This document shows, piece after piece, positions 6,480-8,184 of a DNA stretch of 8,184 bases. Location of the stretch: the NCBI GenBank assembly GCA_013298375.1, contig JAAFHM010000202.1, positions 1 through 8,184 of the forward strand, written 5' to 3'. Positions within the stretch are counted from its first letter, which is position 1; each line of letters begins with the position of its first letter. This DNA is from Ignavibacteria bacterium. Its GTDB lineage: Bacteria; Bacteroidota; Ignavibacteria; Kapaibacteriales; UBA4661. The notes beneath the pieces were generated by a model. The model saw only the letters and a program-made list of their open reading frames with translations. It did not search any database and was not told where the DNA came from. Both the position numbers and the translations under genes were made by a program.

Positions 6480-6659
6480 GAAAAAAGAGCGTTGGGAATA
6501 TGTACTGCCAATGAAACGTGATGATGCAAATGGTATGCCGCCTTTGGTATTTCTTGTGAAAAAGAGGCAGCCACGTGAGAAAAGCAAAATACCATTGCCG
6601 CCCGTCAAACGCAAGGAGAAGCAGAGAAATTATTTCCTCTTGTACAAAAAAAGATACTA

Positions 6660-6676
6660 TTTCGCTTTTAGCGAAA
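6660..6676. other. Short palindrome upstream of the cyclase gene
   Basis: TTTCGCT and AGCGAAA form a perfect 7-bp stem with loop TTT, about 195 bases upstream of the cyclase start. On the minus strand a run of seven T follows about 8 bases further on, so it could be a weak terminator or leader hairpin, or equally an operator. The rest of 6468-6760 shows no supportable gene; frames there are short and without motifs. Confidence 0.3.
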
Positions 6677-6760
6677 CTTTGGCGTGTCATTTGATGTTTA
6701 CGATGGAAACAATGATTTCCACTCATTGCTTCATCCTCTTTCACTTCGCGGAATTTTACC

Positions 6761-6961
6761 ATGCACACGGCTCTTATCACTGTCCCCATTTATCAAGCCT
6801 CGTTGCGCGTTGCGGCATTGACGGAATACGATGCACAGCGCTTTTTAGACCACTACTTCTGCTCCAATACGCAGACAGACGCTCCCCCTTCCGGCAGTTA
6901 TTCATCCGTACCATCACACAGCGAAATGCAGTACGGACGGGCTTCTCAGGGGATTTTTTGA
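6761..6961 (+). CDS. Possible small hypothetical protein
   Basis: A 66-residue frame starting MHTALITVPIYQAS and containing ALTEYDAQRFLDHYF. I do not recognise it. In its favour: GGA lies 8 bases before the ATG, codon choice resembles that of the neighbouring genes, and there is no better candidate between the divergent cyclase and rpn genes. Against it: the second half (rich in Ser, Pro, Gln) has no motif and other frames over the same bases are also open. It is soluble by composition, with no signal peptide or membrane helix. It may be a remnant of a longer gene or chance. Confidence 0.3.
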   Translation: MHTALITVPIYQASLRVAALTEYDAQRFLDHYFCSNTQTDAPPSGSYSSVPSHSEMQYGRASQGIF

Positions 6962-7088
6962 TTGATGGTGGGTTTCCGTTCCCCCAAAAATCATCGTTCA
7001 CAGAATAAAATTGTTCCTTCCTCATGCAGGGTAAATAGGTTATTTTGCAGTGCATCGTTTTCTTTTCCGACCAACACCCCCTACAGCC

Positions 7089-7976
7089 ATGAAACAACGC
7101 TACTGTAATCCCTTCACCGATTTTGGCTTCAAAAAACTTTTTGGCGAAGAGGCGCATAAAGACTTACTCATTGATTTTCTCAACGCACTCTTGCCGGAGA
7201 AACACCGCATCCGCAATTTGGAATACACCAAAAATGAGGCGACCGGCACAACCCAACTTGATCGCAAAGCTGTTTTCGATATTGCTTGTACAGGCGAGAA
7301 TGGTGAGCGCTTTATCGTTGAACTTCAAAAAGCAAAGCAAAATTTCTTCAAAGACCGCAGCGTATTTTACGCTACCTTCCCGATACGTGAACAAGCCGAG
7401 CGGGGTGAACTCTGGGACTTTGAACTCGCGGCGGTCTATTGCATCGGCATTTTAGATTTTGTCTTCGACGAAGACCGTAACAATGCGGATTATCTGCACT
7501 TCGTTCAACTGAAAAATCAGCACAACGCCGTATTTTACGACAAACTCACCTTTGTCTATTTGGAGATGCCGAAGTTCACCAAACCGGAAACCGCTCTTGT
7601 TACGCAGACCGATAAGTGGCTCTATTTCATCCGCCACGTCAGCCGTTTAGACGGTATTCCAACGGCATTGCAAGAGCGGATATTCGAGGCAGCATTTCAG
7701 GCAGCAGAAATAGCGCAGTTCAATCAGGGCGAAGCACGAGAATACGAGGCATCACTAAAATACTACCGCGATATGCAGAACGTGATGAACACCGCAATAC
7801 AAGAGGCGGCAGCAAAAGCACACGACGCGGGAATAGAAAAAGGGCTTGAAAAAGGTCGTGCAGAGAAACGTCAGCGAGAAGAAGAAATCGCTCGTCGCCT
7901 CAAGGACACCAACTTACCTGTCCGTGAAATAGCCCAAATAACAGGCTTGACCGAAGAAGAAATTGAACGATTGTAA
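7089..7976 (+). CDS. Rpn family recombination-promoting nuclease (PD-(D/E)XK, PDDEXK_2 type)
   Basis: DNA endonuclease of 295 residues, of the family long annotated as putative transposase. The N-terminus NPFTDFGFKKLFGEE (7-21) is the family signature. The PD-(D/E)XK core follows: Asp64 in AVFDI and Glu78-x-Gln80 in FIVELQKAKQ, with Gln where many nucleases have Lys, a normal variant in this family. Then come SVFYATFPIREQAERGELWD (91-110), WLYFIRHVSRLDG (178-189) and a charged helical C-terminus (about 234-271) ending in NLPVREIAQITGLTEEEIER (275-294), a small helical motif typical of the family tail. I chose the ATG at 7089 because the family starts at this point; an upstream ATG at 7050 would add 13 unrelated residues. 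No Shine-Dalgarno is evident. The core residues look intact. Rpn proteins are linked to RecA-independent recombination and phage defence. It converges on the glycosyltransferase gene with a 20-base gap. Confidence 0.93.
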   Translation: MKQRYCNPFTDFGFKKLFGEEAHKDLLIDFLNALLPEKHRIRNLEYTKNEATGTTQLDRKAVFDIACTGENGERFIVELQKAKQNFFKDRSVFYATFPIREQAERGELWDFELAAVYCIGILDFVFDEDRNNADYLHFVQLKNQHNAVFYDKLTFVYLEMPKFTKPETALVTQTDKWLYFIRHVSRLDGIPTALQERIFEAAFQAAEIAQFNQGEAREYEASLKYYRDMQNVMNTAIQEAAAKAHDAGIEKGLEKGRAEKRQREEEIARRLKDTNLPVREIAQITGLTEEEIERL

Positions 7977-7996
7977 TGCCCGCTCGCTTGACCCCT

Positions 7997-8184
7997 TTAC
8001 CTGTCAAGATAGGCTTTGATGATGCCCACCGCCTTCTCTACGCCACGTTCTGTGCGAAGTTTTTCGCCAAGTTTCGCCGTTTCGGCAATGCGCTGTGGTT
8101 GCAAAAGCTCTTGCAGTGCGGTTTCTAGCGATTCTTGTGTTAATTTTTTCTTCGGTATTGGTTTTGCTCCAACCCCCAATTCCC
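7997..8184 (-). CDS. GT1-family glycosyltransferase, C-terminal end only
   Basis: Only the last 61 residues are inside the window; the gene continues past base 8184. The sequence ELGVGAKPIPKKKLTQESLE followed by a helical tail (LGEKLRTERGVEKAVGIIKA) matches the C-terminal end of UDP-glycosyltransferase-like (GT1) enzymes, where V..LGVG.KPI....L follows the nucleotide-sugar site. The sugar donor site and N-terminal acceptor domain are not visible, so the substrate (sterol, carotenoid, macrolide or other lipid) cannot be said. The TTG at 8179 codes the conserved Leu of LGVG and is not a start. The gene ends convergently with the rpn gene; I see no hairpin in the 20-base gap. Confidence 0.8.
   Translation of the reverse strand, partial: ELGVGAKPIPKKKLTQESLETALQELLQPQRIAETAKLGEKLRTERGVEKAVGIIKAYLDR

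Noticed and set aside
6468..6614. N-terminal extension of the cyclase to 6614
   Set aside because: The 49 extra residues show no family character, while a Shine-Dalgarno precedes the ATG at 6467 and a normal basic N-terminus plus TM1 follows it.
6777..7157. 126-codon minus-strand frame between the small ORF and rpn
   Set aside because: It overlaps the start of the well-supported rpn gene antisense and has no recognisable motif.
1..8184. CRISPR array, tRNA or rRNA
   Set aside because: No regularly spaced direct repeats and no tRNA or rRNA signature were seen on reading through.

Overview
This window looks like bacterial chromosome with accessory character. Gene families (a Cache-type class III nucleotide cyclase, an MscS channel with a cyclic-nucleotide domain, an Rpn/PDDEXK nuclease, an astacin-like protease with repeated pYEATS-like domains, a GT1 glycosyltransferase) and the scarcity of strong Shine-Dalgarno sites suggest, weakly, a member of the Bacteroidota/Chlorobiota (FCB) group. 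No rRNA or other marker fixes the taxonomy.

Layout, left to right. At 1-371 (minus) lies a VapC-type PIN-domain gene that runs off the left edge and carries a one-base frameshift near its start. At 652-853 sits a 202-bp miniature transposable element with perfect 13-bp terminal inverted repeats starting GTAA, flanked by a perfect 8-bp target duplication; these are IS66-family hallmarks. Next is an AT-rich minus-strand gene for a secreted astacin-like metallopeptidase with two C-terminal pYEATS-like repeats. A strong bidirectional hairpin terminator (2416-2452) ends the next unit. That unit is an MscS/cNMP-binding channel (2504-4018) preceded on the same strand by a membrane-bound class III cyclase (4191-6467). 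Between the two lies a second, more decayed miniature element (4038-4187), whose interior is a 100-bp palindrome built on CACGAAT motifs. To the right are a doubtful small ORF (6761-6961, plus), an Rpn-family nuclease gene (7089-7976, plus) and, converging on it, the 3' end of a glycosyltransferase gene (7997-8184, minus).

How the genes may work together: cyclase and channel form a natural sensor-to-effector pair (extracytoplasmic ligand, cyclic nucleotide, ion flux). Removing the second element in silico leaves 14 bases between the cyclase stop and the channel start, so the pair was probably a tight operon before the insertion. Both proteins lack residues usually important in their families: the cyclase lacks the transition-state Asn/Arg and the channel's cNMP domain lacks the usual phosphate-binding Arg. 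Both mobile elements landed with their target duplication overlapping the stop codon of a minus-strand gene, so neither host gene was broken.
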